From Malaya genurostris (lineage: Eukaryota; Arthropoda; Insecta; Diptera; Culicidae), in the NCBI RefSeq assembly GCF_030247185.1, contig NC_080571.1:246693271-246757270 (forward strand): DNA of 64,000 nucleotides. The letters run 5' to 3'. The notes under the pieces are model-generated. The model did no database searches. It was not told where the DNA came from and saw only the letters and a list, made by a program, of their open reading frames with translations. Of the stretch, positions 10,161 to 19,295 are shown one piece after another; the stretch's first letter is position 1, and each line of letters begins with the position of its first letter. A program made the position numbers and the translations under genes.

Positions 10161-11374
10161 AAGCTTGCTTCAGATAGAATTGGAACAAAGACAATTGCCT
10201 GTATTTTAGTTATTTATTATTGAATTCAAGATCTGTTTTTATACAAATGTAGCGTTTTCTTCATACTTTTAAGAAAAAATACGGGTAAAATTATTAGTCA
10301 CGGTTCGAAGGAATTCTCGAATTTTTCCTGTAACACGACTCATTAGGCGGCGCACACCTTCTTCGTCCATCGTTTTAGCTATCTTAGTCGTCATCTGATT
10401 GATGTCTTTGACAACCTTTCCCTTTGCCTTGAGTCTCCTTCTCATGATTGCCCAGTATTTCTCAATAGGGCGGAACTGGGGGCAGTTGGGTGGGTTAAGG
10501 TTTTTCGGAACAAACTGGACCCCTTTCTCTGCATACCATTCTAGAACGACTTTGCTGTAATGGCAGCTTGCCAAATCTGGCCAAAACAATACGGGATGGT
10601 CGTGGGATCGAATGAACGGCAAAATTCGTTTTTGGAGACTCTGCCAAATCATAAATTTTCTTGCAAATTTGTCGGCAAAAACAAATTTAAATTTGGCTGG
10701 AACATCCTCCTGAGCCGTTGCCAAGTAAAATTTTTTACCGGGGATTTGCCCTAAGTCAGCCTTGACATAGGTTTCATCGTCCATCAGAAGACACCCGTCG
10801 AACTTGGTCAGCACCTGGTCATATAATTTTCGAGCACGAATGTTGACCACACTATTCTGTTTTATGGTCCGATTTGGCTGTTTGCTGGCTCGATACGACT
10901 TGATTCCTTCCCGGAGTCGAGTTCTTCTCACGGTACTATGGGCAGCACCGAATTTCCTGGCCAAATCACGATCCGACAGATTAGGATTCCTCTTAATCGT
11001 CTTCAAAATCTTACCACGCAGTTTCCGGTCGACAGTTCCACTCCGACAATTGGCTTGAGGCTTCCGAATCGTCGTCAATGTTTCCTTATACCGTTTGATA
11101 ACGCGCCATACGGTATTTCTGGGCAATTTCAGCTGTTTAGCTAGCCTTAATGCAAACCACAATGGATTTTCCAAATAACTGTGCACAATTTTTTCCCTTA
11201 TTCCAGCTTCCATGTTGATTGTTTACAAAGTACAGTCGATTTGCGGAATGTCAAAAATCATACGTAAAGCTGACAAAATTCCCGACACGTGGGCGCCAAG
11301 AACTTCCAAATCCGTCCACCAGGAGCGCCACAATATGAGCAAAAGTTTGTTCCAATTCTAAATGAAGCAAGCTT
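10161..11374 (-). mobile_element. ITmD37E transposon, complete ends
   Basis: The left end AAGCTTGCTTCAGATAGAAT (10161) and the complement of the right end, AAGCTTGCTTCATTTAGAAT, match with two mismatches; the match then continues through TGGAACAAA. TA flanks both ends (10159-10160 and 11375-11376), the target duplication of Tc1/mariner-type elements. The 1,214-bp element encodes one transposase frame on the minus strand. Confidence 0.9.
10269..11213 (-). CDS. ITmD37E (Tc1/mariner superfamily) transposase, internally deleted
   Basis: The 314-codon frame starts at an ATG (11213-11211). An N-terminal pair of helix-turn-helix regions (residues about 1-115) would bind the inverted repeats. Catalytic acids are D146 in LMDDETYVK, D213 in FWPDLASCHYS and E251 in RPIEKYW. 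There are 37 residues between the last two, which defines the DD37E group known from mosquitoes. After KFMIWQ (about residue 191) the text jumps directly to SLQKRILPF. Family members as I recall them have a further stretch of about 25-30 residues here, so an in-frame deletion within the catalytic domain is likely. It probably makes the protein inactive despite the open frame. It is the only gene of the element. Confidence 0.88.
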   Translation of the reverse strand: MEAGIREKIVHSYLENPLWFALRLAKQLKLPRNTVWRVIKRYKETLTTIRKPQANCRSGTVDRKLRGKILKTIKRNPNLSDRDLARKFGAAHSTVRRTRLREGIKSYRASKQPNRTIKQNSVVNIRARKLYDQVLTKFDGCLLMDDETYVKADLGQIPGKKFYLATAQEDVPAKFKFVFADKFARKFMIWQSLQKRILPFIRSHDHPVLFWPDLASCHYSKVVLEWYAEKGVQFVPKNLNPPNCPQFRPIEKYWAIMRRRLKAKGKVVKDINQMTTKIAKTMDEEGVRRLMSRVTGKIREFLRTVTNNFTRIFS

Positions 11375-11376
11375 TA

Positions 11377-11699
11377 AGCTTTTTCGAATGTGGTTTAATG
11401 ATATAAATTCTCTTTGAGAGCAGATTTTACATGCTTACGCGGCTATAGTCTTCTTCTTCCGAATCTTCTCCGAACAATTCACACTGGACTTGCACACGAT
11501 AAACTCCTGACCTTCATCATATCAGAATTTGGAATGTGCTTGTAGTATTGCAAGACCGTTCATTTCATTCTAAGTTTAAGAAAATCAGCCAAACTAAAGT
11601 GAAATTATTTTATCAACTACTAACAAGATCTATGAACCAATTTTATGGAAATTGCTTCTTACATTGTCCCTTCTGAGAAAACACACTTCAAATTGGAAT
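11377..11699. other. no recognised feature
   Basis: AT-rich sequence between the ITmD37E element and the degenerate module at 11700. No open frame of note. Confidence 0.4.
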
Positions 11700-11945
11700 T
11701 TTCTCTCTAATTGGAACTAGCATCAAGATAAAATTCAGAAATTCTCAATAAGGCCTTAAGACCTTTCATTTAAATCAATGTTTGTGAAAAACGGTTGAGC
11801 CGTCCATGAGAAAAGTTAGTGCATTTATTTTAGTTTCATTCTACCCCGTTACTTCGAAACCGGAAGTCATATTCAAAATAAAATACGACATTTTATATAA
11901 AATCATAAGACCTTTCGTTTGAGTCTGAGTTCGTGAACCTAAGCA
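11700..11945 (-). repeat. degenerate dispersed module (about 160-bp units)
   Basis: Blocks resembling AAGACCTTTCATTTGAATC, AAAATCGGTTGAGCCATC and CCGTTACTTCGAAACCGGAA occur about 1.5 times. The same ordered blocks recur at 35035-35470 and 47590-48030, and within the 1.8-kb repeats at 36179-38021 and 56897-60558. Confidence 0.65.
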
Positions 11946-11959
11946 ACAACTCAAAATTC

Positions 11960-12304
11960 ATTATCTTTACGTTTCGTCTTAGACTCGTCAGTGCATAACA
12001 GTTTATGTTGAACTGCTATGCCGTCTTCAGTTCAACATAAATTGCTAGGCAGACTACAGTTATTGCTATTTGCAATACACTTATAGTTAGCACCGAAGTG
12101 CTAATGACGAGTCTTAAAAGAAGCGTAAAGATAATGAAATTGGTTATGAGCCTTAGCACAAAATAAGGTTTGATCCCTAAATGACCTTCTGAATAGGCCT
12201 GTATTAGCCGAAACTCATTTTCGGTCGGCACGTCAGGAAGCACTTAACACTTCGGTGCTAATTATAAGTGTATTCAAATAGCAAAAACTTCACGTCATAC
12301 TAGC

Positions 12305-12350
<46 letters not shown>

Positions 12351-12825
12351 ATTTATTGGAATATGAGTTAAAATTAAATTATTAAGATTTAAATTGGGTG
12401 TTCAGCCACAAGTGGTGACTTTTCAGCCCTGTTATATATATATATATGATTTGGTTATTACCATGAAGACATCATTTGCTTCCGCAATTCTGAGATTTTT
12501 GTGTAGGGAAAATTCTAAACCTACTTGTATTGTGTAATGGGGAAAAGGAACTTATATACTAACTTACTAACTAATACAGAGAGCGAATCGATTCAATTGA
12601 AGATTGCATCGATTTTTGTCGGAATTTGCTTATAATATTATGTGACATTACATCTAATGGTTCTATATTTGTGAGTCTGTGTAACTCATTTGTACTAAAC
12701 CAGGGAGGACGCTTCAGAATCATTTTCAGAATCATACTTGCGGTTTATGTTGAACTGCAGGTGACATAACAGTTCAACAAAAACTGTTATGCACTGACGA
12801 GTCTAAGACGAAACGTAAAGATAAT
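11960..12825. mobile_element. foldback element interrupted by a LINE fragment
   Basis: The ends are inverted repeats of at least 50 bases beginning ATTATCTTTACGTTTCGTCT. They continue through GACTCGTCAGTGCATAACAG. Subtracting the LINE insertion at 12307-12731 and its target duplication leaves about 425 bases, close to the 418-bp copy at 8161. The interior is rearranged: a second partial end (GACGAGTCTTAAAAGAAGCG) lies at about 12107-12126, followed by the GCACAAAATAAGG...CCCTAAATGA module. That module also occurs outside the right end at 12848-12877. The two GCACCGAAGTGC-like hairpins are kept. Confidence 0.8.
12307..12731 (-). mobile_element. 5'-truncated Jockey-clade LINE (3' end only)
   Basis: A 36-base T run (12307-12342) is the poly(A) tail of a minus-strand element. 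The sequence to 12731 is almost identical to 26437-26983 of the longer copy, apart from the length of a TA microsatellite. The target duplication is TCATACTAGCGG at 12295-12306 and TCATACTTGCGG at 12732-12743, with one mismatch. Only the 3' untranslated region and the last codons of ORF2 are present. High identity and a long tail indicate a recent insertion. Confidence 0.92.
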
Positions 12826-14278
12826 AAAATTTGTTGTGTTCCCCAGCACAAAATAAGGTTCGATCCCTAAATGAATTAGAACTTGTTTAAATTGGCATGT
12901 TTCACAATTGCTACAGAACGGCAATTTTTGTTGGTTATGCTAGACAATTGATTTCACATGTTTTTGTAACAAATGTGAAAATACTTCATTTTACTGCTGC
13001 ATTTTACTGACTATACAATGAGTTCTATAGAGCAGTTCTATTATCGGTTTCCCACTTAAGAAATATTGCTGCTGTGAAATATATCAATAAAAGAACATTG
13101 TTACGCTTTAAGAGATTCAAATGAATGGTCTATCTGTCCTACACAGAATTGTTAGATTTAATTTGGATCAGATTTCCATTGCAGGGTGATAAGCGCAAAA
13201 ATAAATAAAAATAAGTGCACTTAATTTTAACAGAGCTGACTCAGCTGCATGCAAAAGCACGGGATCGCAAAACAACTAAAATGTTAGTTGTTTTTCTGAA
13301 TTTGATTGGTTAAATTTTGTACAACTAATCGATTGTCTTTTTACTAAACTGACCGTCATTTTTTATTTTATCGTGCTGGCAGTATAGCAATGACACCCAG
13401 CAAAGACACGCACCACAAAGGTTACAGTTGAGCGATGACATACACCCTAAGCGAAAACTGAAACGTTTCAATGAGGTTTCACTCGTGCAACTAAACAATG
13501 ACACAATCCCATCAAAGTTACCTGTATGCATGAAAGCATAAAAGGTCGCAGTTGTTCTATTAAATTATTCAGTTATTTGAACTCAATTTGAACATTGCTA
13601 TAAGGGACAGCTAATCGTTCACCGCTTGAACAACGTAATTTTGCCTAAGTAGGTGCTTATAGCTTCATCACTATAATCATAGATGATATGGAAATGCAAC
13701 AGAAGATTATAATTCTCAAGAGGGAATTCATCAGCAAAATGTTCACAGGGCAATAAGAAATTTTTCCTCAACTTGCAGAATGTCTCGCGGGAAGATCTAT
13801 TTTGATTCCGTTTTCACGAACATTATTAACAAGCCAATGCTACAGATGCACTTTCAAGAAAATACAAATACTATCACTTTACTTTAGCAGAAATTTTTAG
13901 GCATTTAGCGTTTCTAATTACATTGACATGAACTGTACGAAAATACATTACTCGCAGATGAAATTAAAACATTTATACTGTAGGAATATCTATTCAGTAC
14001 ACGGGAAACTTGCTTTACAATTAACCCCTATGTTCTTCTGCATACTTTCACTTACATGAAACGACCACTACATAACTAACACAAATGACGTTCATTTACC
14101 ATAGAAAATTTTCAATATGAAACGTTTCTGGTGAAATGGAGAGGATTTTTGTTTTGCGTTTCGCTGTCTTCGTTCTCCGCCGAGTGACAGCATTTGAATA
14201 CAGCAATTTCGTTTACCTGAATGGTTATGATAAAATCAGCAGATATGCTAGTTATATCAACAACATTTTAGTTGAAAC
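12826..14278. other. no recognised gene
   Basis: The foldback-family flank module (GCACAAAATAAGGTTCGATC) is at 12848. The remainder to 14278 is AT-rich with frames under 85 codons and no recognisable motif. Confidence 0.4.
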
Positions 14279-14289
14279 AACCAGGACGT

Positions 14290-14323
14290 TCAGTTTGCTC
14301 TCACATCTCATCCAAGTCAGTCG
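14290..14323 (+). promoter_or_regulatory. internal Pol II promoter motifs: initiator TCAGT plus DPE
   Basis: TCAGT spans the first bases of the retroposon (T14290 belongs to the target site, CAGT 14291-14294). Counting A14292 as +1, bases +28 to +32 are AGTCG (14319-14323). This fits the arthropod downstream promoter element RGWYV at the exact spacing required. This initiator-plus-DPE arrangement at the 5' terminus is known for insect non-LTR retrotransposons of the Jockey and I groups. Confidence 0.6.
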
Positions 14324-15439
14324 AAAAAACGAAACCGCTTACATCGGGACGAAAGAAACCCCAAGTACAGTATTGTGTAGTGAACAATAGAACGATCTCG
14401 AAATGAGTGAACCAAATGAACAAAAGCTACCGCCGGTATGAAAGAATACAATTATTGTTGAATTCAGGCAGTGCAAAATTCGACCTTCGATACGAGAACT
14501 TGAAGGTTTGCCTAAGGAGCAAATGCATCTTGACATTAAACGTGTGCATTTACTTCAATCGAATAAGCCAAACAATGTTGCTTACATCCAGTTTTACAAA
14601 GAGTTTGATGCAATTCAATTCGCAAAAGACAATAATAATGTGCATTATGTGGAGCACGAGAACATTAAGTACAACATTCCAGTATATATGGAAGATAGTG
14701 CTATAGAAGTGCGTGTGCATGATCTTCCCTCAAGCGTCATCGATCCTTATATTCGTAAAACTATGTCCCAATACGGAGAGATTCTCTCTATCGAAAAAGA
14801 AAAGTGGAAGAACTTTTTCCCCGGTATTCTAAATGACGTACGTTTGTTACGCATGCGCTTGAAAAGGCCTATACCTTCTTATGTAACTTTCGGTCAGGAT
14901 ACAAGAATCCCGTGCAAATCACTTGTTACCTATGACAATCAGATGCCTACATGTCAATATTGCCAAAACGCTGTTCATTACGGTAAGCCATGTGATAAAC
15001 TGGACAAGGCGACAACCACACCAAAGGACAACGGTGCTACCTTCACACCAACTCCAAGCAATCCCAGTACACCTGTGACAGTCACCAATAACAGTGAAGT
15101 ATCCCCTTCAACAAAACCATCCAACGTAACCCCTATAGAACAAAGTACACCAGCTGCAGTTAACAGCTTACCATCCAACCAACCAGCAACTGCAAACAAT
15201 GTACAACAAGGCGCATCTACAGCAACTAGCAACAAATCAACAACAACACCACGGCAATGGAGGACGAGGCGAACCACAAACAAACTGCCCCTCAATCCTC
15301 GCAGGAAGGAAATGGAAGCTCCTCTCCCCCTAGAAAAAGGGTGACAATACAAACAAATTTTTAGCTAAAAACTCAGCTCAATCGGCCACGTAAAGCTTGC
15401 ACGCAAATAGGCCTGAATAAAAATATCTTTTATAAAAAA
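14291..15439 (+). mobile_element. RT-less LINE derivative with ORF1 only (HAL1-like)
   Basis: The unit is bounded by a direct duplication AACCAGGACGTT (14279-14290 and 15440-15451). It begins with an initiator/DPE promoter and has a short 5' leader, one ORF1-type gene and a 3' region. That region ends in GGCCTGAATAAAAATATC and a short A-rich tail. No endonuclease or reverse transcriptase frame is present. The layout matches half-LINEs such as mammalian HAL1: an element that keeps ORF1 but must borrow the reverse transcriptase of a full-length relative. The parent LINE is not in this window. Confidence 0.75.
14403..15344 (+). pseudogene. LINE ORF1-type protein with CCHC zinc knuckle, one nonsense codon
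   Basis: An ATG at 14403 begins MSEPNEQKLPPV, then a TGA at 14439-14441 interrupts the frame. The same frame continues as KNTIIVEFRQCKIRPSI without further breaks to a stop at 15342-15344, so total length is about 313 codons. The first part (to about residue 165) resembles the nucleic-acid-binding ORF1 of mosquito LINEs: IRPSIREL, a VRVHDLP segment, KNFFPGI and RMRLKRPIPSY. It is followed by a CCHC knuckle CQYCQNAVHYGKPC. The C-terminal third is a Thr/Pro/Ser/Asn-rich linker ending in a basic stretch. ORF1 proteins coat LINE RNA. Initiation at the ATG at 14523 would skip the stop, so a shortened product is conceivable. I cannot name the clade. Confidence 0.7.
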
Positions 15440-15451
15440 AACCAGGACGTT

Positions 15452-16060
15452 AAACAACAATTGCAATATTGAAATTTTGTGATTTTCGGGTTCTCTGTGT
15501 GATTTCCACAAACCTAGCTTCCAATGAAAGTTCTTAGAATTCATCAGAAATTTTATAAATTTATATTTAGATCTGTTTTTCGATTTAGGAATCATAAAGT
15601 GATTAATGTAAAAGTTTCAATTTTTAGGAAATTTTTGTATTTTAAGTAACCATGTAAATAGCAGCGAGTTCCCAAAATTTAGTAAACAAATTAATTAAGT
15701 TTATGTTAGTTGAAAACTAAGTAAACTTACTTCCCCTGTTTCCGGTTTCGCAAGTACCGGAAATCGTGGTCAAAAACTCCGATATAGAACTCATTCGGAT
15801 TTCAAATGAAATTATGATTAAATGTTTAAATTTCATTCAAACCTGACTTACAGTCTCGGTATTATAGGGTAATGAGTGTTATGAATTTCGAATAGTCTTA
15901 AAAATGACGGAAGATTGGTACTGAGCAACTGAGCACACAAGTTGCTTTTTTGGGCGAGACTCTGCAAATAAAGAAATGTTCTCAGTTTTTCATTGCCTGG
16001 ACGAAACACCAGAATGAATAAGCCAAATAAATGTGAAACTCAAGAAAGGATATATTTTTG
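15452..16060. other. no recognised gene
   Basis: AT-rich sequence. A short stretch at about 15740-15880 (TTTCCGGTTTCGC ... TAGGGTAATGAGTG) resembles the degenerate module found at 35-37 kb. Confidence 0.4.
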
Positions 16061-16065
16061 GGAAA

Positions 16066-16385
16066 AAACATACACTCACGGACAGGATTCAAACCAGCAT
16101 TCTTGTTCAATCAGGCCGTACGCGTTTATCATTTTCGCCACCCTGAGCTATGGTAGACACAGTTCTACAACAGCACCGAGTTTTGTAGAGCGATCGAGTG
16201 AGAAAACTGGCGTGTGTGTGTGATAAACAGAGAAGATGCTTGGATTGAAGATGCCGGTCGTGAGGCGATTAAGATTAGAAAATGTTCGATGTACTGTTGT
16301 AGAACAGCTCAGAGTAGCAGAAATCGTTAACGTGTATGCGCGGAATGCATAAGAACGCAGGTTCAGGTCCAACCTCTAGGCGTAT
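16066..16385. repeat. two tRNA-like units in inverted orientation
   Basis: The left unit (about 16066-16180, minus strand) has a box B-like GGTTTGAATCC, read from the complement of 16085-16095. The right unit (about 16296-16385, plus strand) has GGTTCAGGTCC at about 16360-16370. Both share GAGCT followed by roughly similar bodies with CGTTTA/CGTTAACG and GCGT blocks. The inner ends form a 13-base inverted repeat, AGTTCTACAACAG with CTGTTGTAGAAC. This looks like two SINE-related units facing opposite ways, not tRNA genes, since no acceptor stem forms. Confidence 0.45.
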
Positions 16386-16389
16386 GTTT

Positions 16390-17740
16390 GTTTCAAAAAA
16401 TGTCTTTCCTGTGAGTTTTTCATTCATTATTCGCTCAGTTATTGCAAAACTGAATTAAATTGAACACGGTTAATGAACAGTAAAATACGCTCTATTCATT
16501 ATTGTCACTGCATGCAAATGAATTTACGTAAAGGAGACCGGACACGGGGCTAAACCAACAATTATTTCGATCCATGGATTAACTTTGTTAACACGCTTTC
16601 ATGTGACAGAAAGTCGTCAGTTAGTTGGATGACGCTGAGTCAATTCAGTTTGGTGTCAAAACGTGTACAATACTGAATATACTGAAAATTCTTAACGGAT
16701 TCTTAAAACTTGTCTAATCATTGATATCTATATATTTATTATACTTCTTATCACTCATTAAAACTAGATTTGCTATAAATTTAAGCAGAACGTTCATTTT
16801 ATTTAGCTGAACAAGCAAATGGTTTTCAATAAAGACTCTAAAGCCAGTTTCAACATCAATTATTTGGTACTGCAGGACACGAAGTTTAGAAACAATACCA
16901 ATATTCCCAGTGAGCACGAATACCATGTCTCACGCAAATTTGAAACCAACAGACAGCTAATTTGACCACGGTTTTATTTCTTTTGCACTGTCTAGAGCTG
17001 TATAGGTAAATTGGGTAAAAAATTAGGTTTGATGGGCGTTTTTTTATTTTTAATAAGTGTTAAGTTTAATAAGTCATTAGGCATGCAGTCATTAGAAAGA
17101 GTAAGGAAAATACTAAGCAGCAACAGATTGCAAAACATTAGCGTCCCTTTTTTTCAAATTTAGCCCGCTCACATTTCCGCTGGTATGACGGATTTGCTAC
17201 AGAATACCTACGCATCTATAATTTTCGTTCTTATCGAAAGCTTCTTTTTGCTGGCACTGGACCAACACTAGCGGATGGAAAAATCGGTGGAAAATCAACG
17301 AAAAGCAGCAAACCTTCTTCTACCACGGGTAGATCTCTTCTACTGACACGCAGGAAACGCTAAAACTGTTTGGCAGCTGTCGGTACAGTGCATCAGAATG
17401 GAATCGCTATAGTTTTCCACTATAATGGATGTGCAATCGCCAATGCTAGAGCCGTCTTTCGTCTCAGGAGTCACAGAATCGATTAGCACAGCCCTCAGGA
17501 ACAACGGATGAAATCCACAACAACCGAACAAAACTGGGACAGTGGTTTGGATCAGGAAAAATCACAGTACCGAGTTTAGTCTCGATCTTCACTGGTTGAC
17601 GATTCAAGCCGTCCTGGTGCAGGAAATTGAATTATCCATGCATATTTTTCACTGAGATCCTAACGGTTCGCGAATACAGCTGGCTTCTAATTGGTTTTCT
17701 GCTGACGCTTGCACGAGTGTGACGGTGATGATGACGAAGA
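16390..17740. other. no recognised gene
   Basis: The stretch 17160-17700 is less AT-rich than its surroundings and has no repeats that I noticed, so it may be single-copy DNA. The longest frames are about 70 codons and carry no motif. Confidence 0.4.
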
Positions 17741-17873
17741 TGATGGTATATTAGGGTGGGTCAAAATTTTGATTTCAGCTACACAAAACTTTTCGTGTTC
17801 CTTTTGGGTCCAATTAGAAGTTTGCAAAATTTTCGCTTGATCGTTTAAATTATATTTTCGCGCCGTGGTTTAA

Positions 17874-18559
17874 CCCTCCGTCTGACTGAAGAGACCAGCC
17901 AGGCCTTTTTCGTTTTTACCATCAATTTTACATATTTATAATTGATCTCAACTTGAGGTTACAGGTAGCTTCCTAAAGTTTTATTGGCTATCGATCTATG
18001 CAAAAAGACGAAAATCGGCTGAAACCTTGTTTTTTTTTTGCTTCAAATTGTTCATCTCCAGTTTACCAGAAGCATTCAAAGGTTAAATATATATGTTCTG
18101 CTTTTTTGCAATAATTATGGTTTCGGCTTTAGCGGTCCGGTCAATAAGAACGGATGTTATATACTACCCGACGTTTCGACCACTGGTTATAGTATTTTTC
18201 AAGGGAAATATTTTGCATAAATACTACAACGACAAACTCATAAAAATGTTCAGATCATATTTCATGAAAAATCTCTAATTTCTATAAAATAAAATTTAAA
18301 AAACACACAAAAAAAACATTATTAGTTTTATTATTCCCATTTTCCCGTGTAATATCTTTACTTTAACAAGATTTTAGAAAATCATATGCCATGACAAGAA
18401 AGATATGTAAGAAACGAAATATACCTGGTTTGTATAGAAATGAACCTGAATACAGATCTAATTGACACTGAAATGCGTAAAAATACACGTAAATGAATAG
18501 CGGTCTGGCCAGACCCGTCAGTCAGAACGAAGGTATAAAAATATCTGTCAGACGGAGGG
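17874..18559. mobile_element. piggyBac-like MITE nested in the left arm
   Basis: A 13-bp inverted repeat CCCTCCGTCTGAC begins at 17874 and its complement ends at 18559. The left flank is TTAA (17870-17873), the piggyBac target. The right flank is TAGA, which may be a decayed TTAA. Comparison with the other arm of the host element shows that this 686-bp segment interrupts an otherwise paired region. No open frame of note lies inside. Confidence 0.55.
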
Positions 18560-19295
18560 TAGAAGTAGGACGAAACTAATTTTTTACAAAAAAAAATCGG
18601 CTAGAGATCACCCTATAGTGAAATTTAATGAGGAATAAAACCTTCTACGACTTAATTTCGGTCCGACCTTTGAAGAAAAAGTTATTAAAGGAAAACCAAA
18701 CCGAAGGTCCGAACAATGGCTCATTCCTTGATATTTCTAGCATCACTGCTAGTGATCGTAATATGATTTGACTTTCTTTTGTTATGCTATAACAATTGAT
18801 CTGAGTTGTTTGATGTCTTTACAATAGTTACTCAGCTTAGTATGAGGATTCTTTTTAAACTAGAAGCCATGTTCCATAACTCACTGTAAAGACGCAAAAA
18901 CGTCATGTGAAGTGTTTTTTTGTTTGCTTTATCCATATCCATATCATCTAAACTATAAAAGAGAGAGAGTTTATTTTTTTTTCATAAATACGTTTATTTC
19001 ATAGGCAATATACATAAGTTTTTCTTCGCCGTGGCATCCACAGTACATAGTAGTTTAAACCTAATACATTTCGAATATCATATTAGTATGTTGGTACTCA
19101 TTAGTTAATCTAAACACTGTTTTTATCAAGCGAGTTGCTATTTTAAATTACATTAAATAAAATACATTTATTTTGTACATGATCTTATAACTATTTCAGG
19201 ATTGTTTGTATCAGTTCACCACTTATATTCAATATCCTATAGTTGGCTATTGGTTGCACTCATGGAAGAGAAAACAGTTTAACATAAAATAAAAT

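Noticed and set aside
14978..15352. 124-aa minus-strand frame
   Set aside because: It is the shadow of the Thr/Pro-rich tail of the ORF1-type gene.
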